From an uncultured Bacteroides sp. (GTDB taxonomy: Bacteria; Bacteroidota; Bacteroidia; Bacteroidales; Bacteroidaceae), in NCBI GenBank assembly GCA_944320295.1, contig CALUGY010000020.1:1-55159 (forward strand): DNA of 55,159 bases, given 5' to 3'. Positions 18,050 through 26,744 of the stretch are shown one piece after another; the first letter of the stretch is position 1; each line of letters opens with the position of its first letter. The notes beneath the pieces are model-generated. The model was not told the origin of the DNA. It saw only the letters and a list, made by a program, of their open reading frames with translations, and did no database searches. The position numbers and the translations under genes are program-made.

Positions 18050-19948
18050 TTATATTAGCAGGATTAGTATGAGCGCCAGCACGCCGAGCAGGAACACAAG
18101 GGCATACTGCTGCACGCGGCCGCTTTGCAGGGTGCGTATGGAGTCGCTTCCGGCATCGGATGCCCAGGCCAGGAAGTTGAAGAAGCCGTCCACCACGTGA
18201 CGGTCCCACCAGGCAACGGGCGTGGAGATGCAGCGGAAGATAATCTTGTGCGTGACGAACTGGTATACCTCGTCGATGTAGAAGCGGTGGTAGGCTGCCG
18301 TCCACAGACCGTGGAAGCGGCGCGCCAGGGCATCGGCCACGGGCTGCCTGTCCTTGCGGTAGACCAGGGCGGCCAGCACGATGGCCACCACGGCAATGGC
18401 CACGCTGGTCAGGGCTATCTGTTTGTCGAGGTGGATGTCATACAGTTGCCCGTCCGCGCTGATGAAGTGGCCGAACGGCAGGATGAACTGCCATCCGCCG
18501 ACCACGGTGATGGCGGCCAGGAACACCAAGGGGAACGTCATGCTCAGCGGGCTTTCGTGCGGACGGTGGGCAGCGTGCAGTTCCTTGTTCTCCTTGCCCC
18601 AGAAGATGCCGAAGTACAGGCGGAACATGTAGTAGGCCGTCATGGCGGCGATGGCGGTCATTATCCAGCCCATGGCGTCGCTGTATTGGAAGCAGGCGGC
18701 CAGTATCTCGTCTTTGGAGAAGAAGCCGGTGAAGGGCGGGATGCCCGCTATGGCCAGGCAGGCGATGAGGAACGTCCAGTGTGTCACGGGCATGTACTTG
18801 CGCAGGCCGCCCATGGCGGACATCTCGTTGCTGTGCACGGCGTGGATGATGCTGCCCGCGCCCAGGAACAACAGCGCCTTGAACATGGCGTGGGTGAACA
18901 GGTGGTACATGGAGGCCATGTAGCCAAGGCCGCCGTGGTGCGGGTCGGTGGAGGTGCAGACGCCCAGGGCCACCATCATGAAGCCTATCTGCGAGATGGT
19001 GGAGAAGGCCAGCACGCGCTTGATGTCGCTCTGCACGCAGGCTATCGAGGCGGCGAAGAACGCGGTGAACGCGCCCACGTAGGCCACCAGGTGCAACACG
19101 TCGGGGGCGTATTCTATAAAGAGCGGGAACATGCGCGCCACCAGGTAGACGCCTGCCACCACCATGGTGGCCGCGTGGATGAGCGCGCTGACGGGCGTGG
19201 GGCCCTCCATGGCGTCGGGCAGCCAGATGTGCAGGGGGAACATGGCGCTCTTGCCCGCGCCGCCGATGAACATCAGTCCCAGCGCCAGGGAAATCATGGC
19301 CGAGCCGCCCTTGACGGCGGTCATGGCTCCGGGCGTGATGTCATACGTCCCCACGTAGTAGCCGTAGATGAGGATGCCGACAAGGAAGCCCAGGTCGGCG
19401 AAGCGCGTCACGATGAACGCCTTCTTCGAGGCGGCAATGGCGGCGGGCTTGGTGTAGTAGAAGCCGATGAGCAGGTAGGACGACACGCCCACCAGTTCCC
19501 AGAACAGGTACATCTGGAAGATGTTGGGGGCCACTACCAGCCCGAGCATCGACATGCTGAAGAGCGACAGGAAGGCGTAGTAACGCTGGAAGCCCCGCTC
19601 GCCCTTCATGTAGCCGAAGGAGTAGATGTGCACCATGAGCGACACGGTGCTGATGACGATGAGCATCATCACCGAGATGGGGTCGAGCAGGATGCCCAGG
19701 TCGATGCTGAGCCTTTCGGTGAAGGGCAGCCACGTGAAGTGCCACAGCGTGTGCACCGGGTACGTGCCGTCCGCCAGCCGGTCGGCCCCGAAATAGAGCG
19801 CGGCGGTCAGGTAAGAGAGTACCGCTGTCACCGTGAGCGACGCGGTGCCTATGAGGCCCGCCGTGCGGTGCGACATCCATTTTCCCCCCAGCCCCAGCAC
19901 GAGGAAGGAGAGGAAGGGTAGGAGCAGGATAAGAATCGTATATTCCAT
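18050..19948 (-). CDS. nuoL: NADH-quinone oxidoreductase subunit L
   Basis: A 632-residue subunit, the terminal antiporter-like unit of complex I with its long lateral helix at the C-terminus. FWELVGVSSYLLIGFYY carries the conserved glutamate, FPLHIWLPDAMEGPTPVSAL the proton-channel motif, and FSTISQIGFMMVALG the following helix. The C-terminal region (HKIIFRCISTPVAWWDRHVV onward) is the lateral-helix part. The gap to nuoK is 154 bases, by far the longest inside the operon, and holds the array at 20011. Confidence 0.96.
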   Translation of the reverse strand: MEYTILILLLPFLSFLVLGLGGKWMSHRTAGLIGTASLTVTAVLSYLTAALYFGADRLADGTYPVHTLWHFTWLPFTERLSIDLGILLDPISVMMLIVISTVSLMVHIYSFGYMKGERGFQRYYAFLSLFSMSMLGLVVAPNIFQMYLFWELVGVSSYLLIGFYYTKPAAIAASKKAFIVTRFADLGFLVGILIYGYYVGTYDITPGAMTAVKGGSAMISLALGLMFIGGAGKSAMFPLHIWLPDAMEGPTPVSALIHAATMVVAGVYLVARMFPLFIEYAPDVLHLVAYVGAFTAFFAASIACVQSDIKRVLAFSTISQIGFMMVALGVCTSTDPHHGGLGYMASMYHLFTHAMFKALLFLGAGSIIHAVHSNEMSAMGGLRKYMPVTHWTFLIACLAIAGIPPFTGFFSKDEILAACFQYSDAMGWIMTAIAAMTAYYMFRLYFGIFWGKENKELHAAHRPHESPLSMTFPLVFLAAITVVGGWQFILPFGHFISADGQLYDIHLDKQIALTSVAIAVVAIVLAALVYRKDRQPVADALARRFHGLWTAAYHRFYIDEVYQFVTHKIIFRCISTPVAWWDRHVVDGFFNFLAWASDAGSDSIRTLQSGRVQQYALVFLLGVLALILILLI

Positions 19949-20010
19949 ATTCTATTGAGTGTTTTTTGTTTCAATCGGTCATGTTTCCCCGCGCCCGCGG
20001 GGGCGTCTGG

Positions 20011-20098
20011 AAATGCGCTATAGTGCGTTTTAAACTCCTCTGTAGTGCGGTTGTAAACGCGCTATAGCGCATTTCCAACTCCGCTGTAGCGCGTTTCC
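20011..20098. repeat. 22-bp array H (four units, second sequence family) inside the nuo operon
   Basis: TAG trinucleotides at 20021, 20043, 20065 and 20087 mark four units in exact 22-bp register. The units alternate: units 1 and 3 contain GCGCTATAGYGC (unit 3 is a perfect palindrome, GCGCTATAGCGC), units 2 and 4 contain CTCYKCTGTAGYGCG. The layout (four by 22, dyad in each unit) equals that of arrays A-G, but the sequence is unrelated. It lies between nuoK and nuoL and should be transcribed with them. Confidence 0.88.
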
Positions 20099-20102
20099 GC
20101 CG

Positions 20103-20411
20103 CTACCACTTCAGGTCCTCCAGCCGGTTGGCCTGTATGCTCCGTATGTTGCGGTAGATGTTGATCATGATGGCTATGGCGATGGCCGTCTCCGCCGCCG
20201 ATATGGCTATGGAGAAGAGGGCGAAGAAGAGGCCCTCCGTGCCGTCGGGGAAGAGGTAACGGTTGAACACGGCGAAGTTGATGTCCGTGGCGTTCAGGAT
20301 CAGCTCTATCGAGATGAGCATGGCCAGCGTGTTGCGGCGCGTCAGGAAGCCGTAGATGCCGGCAAAGAACATGATGGTGGAGACTATCAGATAATATTCC
20401 AAGTGTATCAT
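20103..20411 (-). CDS. nuoK: NADH-quinone oxidoreductase subunit K
   Basis: A 102-residue, three-helix membrane subunit. The conserved glutamate of the second helix is in LISIELILNATDINF, and a second one is in SAAETAIAIAI. The length is normal for NuoK. It follows nuoJ after 15 bases. It links the proton path between NuoH/NuoJ and NuoN. Confidence 0.95.
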   Translation of the reverse strand: MIHLEYYLIVSTIMFFAGIYGFLTRRNTLAMLISIELILNATDINFAVFNRYLFPDGTEGLFFALFSIAISAAETAIAIAIMINIYRNIRSIQANRLEDLKW

Positions 20412-20426
20412 AATGCTATGTCGTTT

Positions 20427-20939
20427 TTAACGTTTACGTGCGATGAGCAGCCCGCCCACTATGCAGGCCAGCAACAGGATGCTGACGGCTTCGAAGGGCA
20501 ACAGGTAGCCATATTTGTCGTCGCTTAGCATCTGCTGGCCCAGCGTCTTGATGCTTGTCTCGGCGGTTTCCAGTCCGCCGGAGGCGAGGAACTTGTGCTT
20601 CAGCGTGATGAACAGCACGATGACCGCCCCGGCCAGCGTGGTTCCGAAGCCGGCCCAGAACTTGCTGCGCTTCAGCCGCTGCGCCTTGTCGCCCTCGCCG
20701 CTGGTCAGCAGGATGGAGAACACGTAGAGCACCACGATGCCGCCCGCGTAGACCATGATTTGCACCGAGCCGAGGAACGTGTAGCCCAGCAGGAAGTACA
20801 ACCCCGCCGTGCCGAAGAGCACGAACAGCAGGTAGGTGGCCGCGCGCACGATGCGTGTCGTCGTCACCGTCATTACGGAGAACACGGCGATGAACGCCGC
20901 GAGGAAGTAGAATACTACGTTTTCAAGTGTCAGTTCCAT
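20427..20939 (-). CDS. nuoJ: NADH-quinone oxidoreductase subunit J
   Basis: A 170-residue membrane subunit with five hydrophobic segments. YFLLGYTFLGSVQIMVYAGG is the conserved TM3 region with the pi-bulge typical of NuoJ, followed by IVVLYVFSILLT. It begins seven bases after the nuoI stop, so the two are translationally close. Confidence 0.95.
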   Translation of the reverse strand: MELTLENVVFYFLAAFIAVFSVMTVTTTRIVRAATYLLFVLFGTAGLYFLLGYTFLGSVQIMVYAGGIVVLYVFSILLTSGEGDKAQRLKRSKFWAGFGTTLAGAVIVLFITLKHKFLASGGLETAETSIKTLGQQMLSDDKYGYLLPFEAVSILLLACIVGGLLIARKR

Positions 20940-20946
20940 ATCTCTG

Positions 20947-21423
20947 TCATTTTGTTTCTACCCGGCTGCCCGGATGGTTCAACGTAAGGATGAGCTTGGA
21001 GCGGTCGAACACGGCGTGCTCGAAGTTCTGGTCGAAGGTGATGGCCCCGTGCGGGCAAGCGTTGACGCACAGCTGGCAGAACATGCACGAGCCCAGGTTG
21101 TACTCGTACTTGGCCAGCACTTTCTTCTTCTTGCCGTCCTCGGTGGTGATGGTCTCGCTCGTCACCCGTATGGTGTCGTTCGGGCAGGCCATCTGGCACA
21201 GTCCGCAGGCCACGCAGCGGTGCTCGTTGTTCTCGTTGTGCGGCATCACCAGCGTGCCGCGGAAGCGGTCGAACATCTTCAGCTCCCGGCGGTTTTCCGG
21301 ATATTGCTCTGTTATCTTCTTCGTGAAGAACTCGCGCATGGTGGTTTTCAGCCCCACGCAGAGGCTACGCACAGCCTTGAAGAAGCTGCCGAAGTAGCCG
21401 TTATTGTCTTTTTCTCCTATCAT
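20947..21423 (-). CDS. nuoI: NADH-quinone oxidoreductase subunit I (2x[4Fe-4S] ferredoxin-like)
   Basis: A 158-residue iron-sulfur subunit with two cluster motifs, CVACGLCQMACP and CMFCQLCVNACP, both followed by the distal prolines of 8Fe ferredoxins. NuoI passes electrons to NuoB. With no NuoEFG module encoded here, NuoI is the likely entry point for an external low-potential donor such as ferredoxin or flavodoxin (inference from family knowledge). It follows nuoH after 24 bases. Confidence 0.96.
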   Translation of the reverse strand: MIGEKDNNGYFGSFFKAVRSLCVGLKTTMREFFTKKITEQYPENRRELKMFDRFRGTLVMPHNENNEHRCVACGLCQMACPNDTIRVTSETITTEDGKKKKVLAKYEYNLGSCMFCQLCVNACPHGAITFDQNFEHAVFDRSKLILTLNHPGSRVETK

Positions 21424-21447
21424 AGTCCTTGTTGCTTGATGCTATGG

Positions 21448-22524
21448 TTAAAAGTGCAGGCCGAATGCGGTCACTACTGCCATGAGCAGTAGGTTGACCA
21501 TGGACAGCGGCACCAGGTATTTCCACTCCAGCTTCAGTATCTGGTCGATGCGCAGGCGGGGAAACGTCCAGCGCATCCACATCATGAGGAACACCACGAA
21601 GAACGCCTTGCCGAAGAACCACACGAAGCCGGGGATGTAGTCCATGGCAACGTTGAAGCCCTCCAGCCCCGGAATGTGCAGCGGCATCCATCCGCCCAGG
21701 AACACGGTGGAGGCGATGGCCGACACGATGAACAGGTTCAAATACTCCGCCAAGTAGAAGAAGCCGAAGTGCATGCCGCTGTACTCGGTGTGGTAGCCTG
21801 CCGTCAGCTCGCTCTCGGCCTCGGGCAAGTCGAAAGGCCCGCGGTTACACTCCGCGTTGCCCGCTATCAGGTAGATGATGAAGGCTATCACGGCCGGCAC
21901 GTGCCCTTTGAAGATGAGCCACCCGTCGCTTTGCCCTTCCACAATCTCCGATATCTGCATGCTTCCCGCCAGCACCACCATGGTCAGTATGCTCATGCCC
22001 ACCGACAACTCGTAGCTGATGATTTGCGCGCCGCTACGCATGGCCCCGATGAGTGAGAACTTGTTGTTCGAGCTCCATCCGGCCAGCAGGATGCCCACGA
22101 CCCCGATGCTCGATGCCGCCAATAGGAAGAACACGCCCACGTTGAAGTCCAGCACTTCCAGGCCCTTGTTCATGGGCAGGCACGCAAACGTGAGGAACGA
22201 TGCCAGCAATACCACGTAAGGAGCCAGGTTATACAGGAACTTGTCCACATGGTTCGGCGTGAATATCTCTTTGGTAAGCATCTTCAGCACGTCGCATATC
22301 ACCTGTATGCTTCCGTAAGGGCCTACGCGGTTCGGGCCGAGGCGACATTGGAAGAAACCGCATATCTTGCGCTCCATATAGATAAGTATGATGGCAAGGA
22401 TGGCATACATCAGCACGATGCACACGCCTACCATGACGCATTCTATGAAGATGGCCCATCCTTCGGGCATGATGGATGTCAGCAGTTGGTGTATCCAGTT
22501 TGTTACAATGCTAAAGTCTAACAT
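21448..22524 (-). CDS. nuoH: NADH-quinone oxidoreductase subunit H
   Basis: A 358-residue membrane subunit that forms part of the quinone chamber. Diagnostic pieces are [40 protein letters not shown] with its acidic cluster, and a C-terminal [13 protein letters not shown]. About eight to nine helices. It follows nuoCD after 49 bases. Confidence 0.96.
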   Translation of the reverse strand: MLDFSIVTNWIHQLLTSIMPEGWAIFIECVMVGVCIVLMYAILAIILIYMERKICGFFQCRLGPNRVGPYGSIQVICDVLKMLTKEIFTPNHVDKFLYNLAPYVVLLASFLTFACLPMNKGLEVLDFNVGVFFLLAASSIGVVGILLAGWSSNNKFSLIGAMRSGAQIISYELSVGMSILTMVVLAGSMQISEIVEGQSDGWLIFKGHVPAVIAFIIYLIAGNAECNRGPFDLPEAESELTAGYHTEYSGMHFGFFYLAEYLNLFIVSAIASTVFLGGWMPLHIPGLEGFNVAMDYIPGFVWFFGKAFFVVFLMMWMRWTFPRLRIDQILKLEWKYLVPLSMVNLLLMAVVTAFGLHF

Positions 22525-22573
22525 CTTTATGTTACTCGTTGATGATTGATATTACTTGGTTATGTTTGGCAGG

Positions 22574-24169
22574 TTATCGGTCTATGTCAGGCACGACGTA
22601 GTCCAGCGTCCCGCCGATGGCAATCAGGTCGGCAATCTTGGCATTCCTACAGATGGTATCCACGGTGCCCACTAGTGGCAAACCTGTGGCGCGGTAGTGC
22701 AGGCGGTAGGGCATCTTGTCACCCCGGCTCTCCAGATACACGCCGAACTCCCCACGGCTTCCTTCCACAGCCGTATACCATGAGCCTTCGGGCACGCGGA
22801 TAATGGGTTTCATCTTCTCTTGGTACGGGCCTTCGGGGATGTTGTCTATCAGCTGCTCTATGATGTGCAGGCTTTCCAATATCTCCTCCATTCGCACCAT
22901 ATAGCGGGCGAAGCAGTCGCCTTCGGTGTGGACAATCTCTTTGAATTCCACCTTGTCGTAGGCTGCGTATGGCATGCGTTTGCGTACGTCGCAAGCCCAG
23001 CCGGATGCACGGCCCGTACCTCCGGTTGCTCCGAAGGATATGGCGTCTTCGCGGCTCAATATGCCGATGCCCTTCAGACGTTGCTGTGCGATAACGTTGC
23101 CCGTAAAGATATCGTGGTATTCCTTGATGTTCTTGCGCATGTAAGGGATGAACTCCTTGACGCGGTGCACAAAGTTGGGGTGTATGTCGGCTTGCACGCC
23201 GCCAATGGTGTTGTAGTTCAAGATAAGTCGGCCGCCGCAAGTCTCCTCGAAGATGTCGAGCACCTTCTCCCTGTCGCGGAATCCGTAGAGGAATGCCGTC
23301 GTGGCACCCAAGTCTTGACATAGGCAGGAGAAGAACAAGATGTGCGAGTCGATGCGTTGCAACTCATCCATGATGGTACGAATGTACTTCACGCGGTCAC
23401 TCACTTCCACTCCCATCGCCTTTTCGATACACATGCACAGGGCATGTCGGTTTTGCATGGCACCCAAGTAATCCAGTCGGTCGGTCAATGCCAGCGTTTG
23501 CGGATAGGTGAGGCTTTCGTTCATCTTCTCGATGCCACGGTGTATGTAGCCGCAATTCACGTCTATCTTATTGATGGTCTCGCCCTCTAGTGACACGCGG
23601 AAGCGCAGTACACCGTGCGTGGCCGGATGTTGCGGGCCGATGTTTACCACATATTCATCGTCGCCGAACAGCTTGCTTTCCTTTTCTTTGACGGTTCCCT
23701 CTTCAGGACTTTCATATTCGTAAGTGGTGTCTATCGTTTCCTCGTTGGTCATGCGCAGCGGATTGTCCTTTTCCGGGTCGTTATCCTTGCGCAAAGGGAA
23801 ACCGATCCAGTCATTACGAAGGAAGAGGCGCCGCATGTCGGGATGCCCTAAGAAAATGATGCCGAAGAAGTCATAAACTTCGCGTTCGGGCAAATTGGCT
23901 CCTTTCCAGATGTCGCTTACACTAGGTAGTTCCGGGTGTTCGCGATTTAGCGTGGCCGTCTTTACCACGATTCTTTGGCCGGTGACGGTGGATTCCAAGT
24001 GATATACTACACCTAAGCCACGTAAGGTGCCTTCCGTGTCTTTTTCGTCAGGCTCTCCCCAGTCCATGCCTGTCAGGCTTTCCAGAAAGTCCATCTGTTG
24101 CTCTGTCCGCAGACGCAGCATTTCCGTGTGCAGGTCCTGCGGTTTGATATATATCGTTTCTTCCATCAT
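22574..24169 (-). CDS. nuoCD: NADH-quinone oxidoreductase fused subunits C and D
   Basis: A 531-residue fusion. The N-terminal part (to about residue 165) is NuoC-like, with LPEREVYDFFGIIFLGHPDMRR in part; an acidic linker leads to the NuoD (49-kDa) part beginning at VNIGPQHPATHG (about 176-187) and containing NCGYIHRGIEK and the C-terminal DIDRI-like end (DYVVPDIDR). The C-D fusion is usual in Bacteroidota and some Proteobacteria. NuoD with NuoB forms the quinone site. nuoB ends seven bases upstream. Confidence 0.96.
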   Translation of the reverse strand: MMEETIYIKPQDLHTEMLRLRTEQQMDFLESLTGMDWGEPDEKDTEGTLRGLGVVYHLESTVTGQRIVVKTATLNREHPELPSVSDIWKGANLPEREVYDFFGIIFLGHPDMRRLFLRNDWIGFPLRKDNDPEKDNPLRMTNEETIDTTYEYESPEEGTVKEKESKLFGDDEYVVNIGPQHPATHGVLRFRVSLEGETINKIDVNCGYIHRGIEKMNESLTYPQTLALTDRLDYLGAMQNRHALCMCIEKAMGVEVSDRVKYIRTIMDELQRIDSHILFFSCLCQDLGATTAFLYGFRDREKVLDIFEETCGGRLILNYNTIGGVQADIHPNFVHRVKEFIPYMRKNIKEYHDIFTGNVIAQQRLKGIGILSREDAISFGATGGTGRASGWACDVRKRMPYAAYDKVEFKEIVHTEGDCFARYMVRMEEILESLHIIEQLIDNIPEGPYQEKMKPIIRVPEGSWYTAVEGSRGEFGVYLESRGDKMPYRLHYRATGLPLVGTVDTICRNAKIADLIAIGGTLDYVVPDIDR

Positions 24170-24175
24170 GTCGTT

Positions 24176-24763
24176 TTACTTTTCCGGTTCCTTTTCTTTT
24201 CTGTTGGTTCCTCCAAAGAACTTTTCCACTTTGACTTTGCGTTGCAATTGCATCATACCATACAGGAATGCTTCAGGGCGTGGAGGACAACCTGGTACAT
24301 ACACGTCTACCGGGAGAATCTGGTCTACACCCTTCACCACGTGGTACGATTTTTTAAACGGACCACCGCTGACGGCACATCCGCCTACGGCCACTACATA
24401 TTTGGGGTCGGCCATTTGATCGTATAAACGCTTCAGTACAGGAGCCATCTTGTTGGTGATGGTGCCGCTCACCAGAATGACATCTGCTTGGCGGGGACTG
24501 TTGCGGGTCACTTCGAAACCGAAGCGTGCAATGTCATACCGTGCGGCACATACAGCCATAAATTCTATACCGCAGCAACTGGTTGCAAAGGTTAGTGGCC
24601 ATAGCGAGTTGCTTCGTCCCCAGTCTATAAGGTCGTCAAGCGCACCTACTATTACGTTGGTACCTCCGGCGTTGAGTTCCTGTACCAGTTTCTCCAATGT
24701 TTCATTGTCTTGGAATTCTTCGTAGGGAATAGACTTTATTTTGGGTTTCTTCATTATTTCCAT
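24176..24763 (-). CDS. nuoB: NADH-quinone oxidoreductase subunit B
   Basis: The N2-cluster subunit. Ligands are visible as SCC in [13 protein letters not shown], the cysteine of [11 protein letters not shown] and the cysteine of [11 protein letters not shown]. Three starts are possible: 24784 (202 residues), 24763 (195 residues, [14 protein letters not shown]) and 24754 (192 residues, MKKPK, whose ATG overlaps the nuoA stop as TAATG). I chose 24763 because the ME[11 protein letters not shown] beginning resembles other Bacteroidales NuoB as I remember them; the overlap at 24754 makes that start a serious alternative. Confidence 0.95.
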   Translation of the reverse strand: MEIMKKPKIKSIPYEEFQDNETLEKLVQELNAGGTNVIVGALDDLIDWGRSNSLWPLTFATSCCGIEFMAVCAARYDIARFGFEVTRNSPRQADVILVSGTITNKMAPVLKRLYDQMADPKYVVAVGGCAVSGGPFKKSYHVVKGVDQILPVDVYVPGCPPRPEAFLYGMMQLQRKVKVEKFFGGTNRKEKEPEK

Positions 24764-25104
24764 TCCAAAGCTCCTTTCCTCCAAGCGTAAGCAAGGCCCA
24801 GAATTAATATGAATAAGAAAAACAATATGCTGAAGAGTCCTGCGATGCCCAGTTCACGGGTAACAACCGCCCATGGAAAGAGAAATACCGTTTCAACTTC
24901 GAACATCAAGAATAGGATGGCAAAGAGATAATAGCCTACGCGGAACTGCATCCATGATTTTCCCCGAGTCGGAATACCGCACTCGTATGGCTCCATCTTT
25001 TGCGGATTGTATGAGCGTGGGGCTATTGCGTGGGATATGGCAATGACGAGACCCACAAAAATAATCGCCGTCAACACGACGGTTACTAAGAAAGTAAAGT
25101 TCAT
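24754..25104 (-). CDS. nuoA: NADH-quinone oxidoreductase subunit A
   Basis: A 116-residue, three-helix membrane subunit and the first gene of the operon. [20 protein letters not shown] carries the conserved cysteine loop, and [12 protein letters not shown] the conserved acidic TM2. It overlaps nuoB. The 297 bases upstream hold no gene that I can support, but do hold two tandem hairpins (25191-25230) that may belong to the leader. Confidence 0.95.
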   Translation of the reverse strand: MNFTFLVTVVLTAIIFVGLVIAISHAIAPRSYNPQKMEPYECGIPTRGKSWMQFRVGYYLFAILFLMFEVETVFLFPWAVVTRELGIAGLFSILFFLFILILGLAYAWRKGALEWK

Positions 25105-25190
25105 AAACTTGATACGTTTATATTTAATAAATGTAGGGACTCTGCATGGAATCCTTTTAGTGCCTGCGTTGTCTTCCGGCCTAGTTCGTG

Positions 25191-25230
25191 CCGTCTAGAG
25201 ACGGAAACGGTTGGCTCCTCATTAGTGAGG
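25191..25230 (-). promoter_or_regulatory. possible structured leader upstream of nuoA
   Basis: Two compact dyads lie 12 bases apart: CCGTC-TAGA-GACGG (25191-25204) and CCTCA-TTAG-TGAGG (25217-25230). Each has a five-base-pair stem and a four-base loop. They are 87-126 bases before the nuoA start on its strand. Neither has a U run, so they are not terminators. A role in the 5' leader of the nuo mRNA, or as a separate small RNA, is inference. Confidence 0.35.
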
Positions 25231-25401
25231 CGTGTTACGGGAAAGGAATGACAGCGCATTAAAACCGCGTTACGCCTAACGGATCGCGAAGTTACAACAA
25301 AAAAACTCTGTTTTGTAGTCCTCATGTAACAAAAAGAGCCTTTTTTGCACTTTTTATCCTATTATGTTTATTTCCGTTCCCGTCGTTTGTAGTTAAAAGG
25401 G

Positions 25402-26742
25402 CTAATTGAAGAACTTTTCGATTTTCTTAATCATCATGCTACGGCAAAACACAACCACATGGTCTCCAGGCTGTATCAATGTGTCACCCATAACCACTAT
25501 ACCTTCACCATTGCGTATCAAGCCGCCGATGGTAGTTCCTTTGGGAAGTCCGAGGTTCTTCACAGGGTGCTTTGTGATGAGCGAACCTTCTTTTACCGTA
25601 AATTCGGCAACATCGGCATCGGCTACGGTAAGGCACTTCACGTTGCTCACGTCGGCATCGAGCATCATTTGGTAGATGTGGCTGGCGGTAATCATCTTCT
25701 TGTTGATTACCGTACCGATGTCCAAGCTTTCGGCCATGCCGATGTAGTCTATGTTTTCCACTTCGGCCACGGTCTTCCGCACTCCCATGCGTTTGGCTGC
25801 CAGGCAGGCAAGTATGTTGGTCTCCGAATTGCCCGTCAGGGCAACGAATGCTTCCGTGTTTTGCAGACCTTCATCGAGAAGCAAATCCATGTCGCGCCCG
25901 TCTCCGTTGATAATCATGGTCTTGTTGTCCAATATCTCAGACAAGTGATTGCAGCGGCTCAGGTCGTTCTCTATGATTTTCACTTGCATGTAGTCGGGTA
26001 CATACTGTGCGGTACGCACGGCTATGCGGCTGCCTCCCATTATCATCACGTTGCGCACATCGGCATAGTCTTCTTTTCCGGCTATTTTCCTGATGTAGGG
26101 CAGATACTTGCGTGTGGTAGTGAAGTATACTATATCGTTCTTCTGAATGGCGTCGTCGCCTCGCGGGATGAGCGTTTCTCCTTCGCGCTTGATGGCCACG
26201 ACGTGGTAGGGCAGAGTCGGGCCTCCCAGTTGATGCAGGGGGATGTCGCATATTTCCGCATTGCCTCGTATCTTGGTGCCTATCAGGATAAGTGCTCCGC
26301 CGTAAAACTCCCACCACTGACGTACCCAGCTCATGCGTATGGACGACACGATTTCCTTGGCAGCCAGCATTTCCGGGTAGATGAGCGAGGCCACACCCAA
26401 ACGCTGGAAGAACTCCTTATTGCGGGGGAGCAGATACTCATAGTTGTCTATGCGGGCCACGGTCTTTTTGGCTCCCAGGTTACTGGCCAGCATGCAGGCG
26501 GTGGTATTGCGGCTCTCGTCGGGCGTGACGGCAATAAACAGGTCCGCATCGCCTGCATTGACCTCTTCCAACCCGCGTATGGAGGTGGGGGAGGCTACAA
26601 CGGTCATCAGGTCGAAGTTCGTGCTTAGTGTGCTGAGCTTTTCTTCCACGTCGTCCATCAAGATAATGTCTTGCTTTTCGCGGGACAACAGTTTGGCCAA
26701 GTGTGTACCTACTGCGCCTGCGCCTGCTATCACAATCTTCAT
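25402..26742 (-). CDS. trkA: Trk system potassium transporter regulatory subunit TrkA
   Basis: A 446-residue cytoplasmic protein with two RCK units. The first Rossmann motif is GAGAVGTHLAKLL at residues 6-18 and the second begins NVMIMGGSRIAVRTAQY near 230, with a degenerate glycine motif; each is followed by a TrkA_C domain (the last ends GDHVVVFCRS). TrkA binds NAD(H)/nucleotides and gates the K+ channel protein TrkH. It starts two bases after the dxs stop, so the pair is an operon. trkH, usually downstream in Bacteroides-type genomes, is not present before the nuo operon here. Confidence 0.95.
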   Translation of the reverse strand: MKIVIAGAGAVGTHLAKLLSREKQDIILMDDVEEKLSTLSTNFDLMTVVASPTSIRGLEEVNAGDADLFIAVTPDESRNTTACMLASNLGAKKTVARIDNYEYLLPRNKEFFQRLGVASLIYPEMLAAKEIVSSIRMSWVRQWWEFYGGALILIGTKIRGNAEICDIPLHQLGGPTLPYHVVAIKREGETLIPRGDDAIQKNDIVYFTTTRKYLPYIRKIAGKEDYADVRNVMIMGGSRIAVRTAQYVPDYMQVKIIENDLSRCNHLSEILDNKTMIINGDGRDMDLLLDEGLQNTEAFVALTGNSETNILACLAAKRMGVRKTVAEVENIDYIGMAESLDIGTVINKKMITASHIYQMMLDADVSNVKCLTVADADVAEFTVKEGSLITKHPVKNLGLPKGTTIGGLIRNGEGIVVMGDTLIQPGDHVVVFCRSMMIKKIEKFFN

Positions 26743-26744
26743 AG

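Noticed and set aside
16698-19921. Long plus-strand open frames opposite nuoM and nuoL (356 and 598 codons)
   Set aside because: Their translations are rich in His, Gly, Arg and Gln with no domain. They are frame shadows caused by high GC content of the real nuo genes.
25101-25325. 74-codon minus-strand frame in front of nuoA
   Set aside because: Basic and low in structure, and it overlaps two hairpins; it is better explained as a non-coding leader, though conservation would be worth a look.
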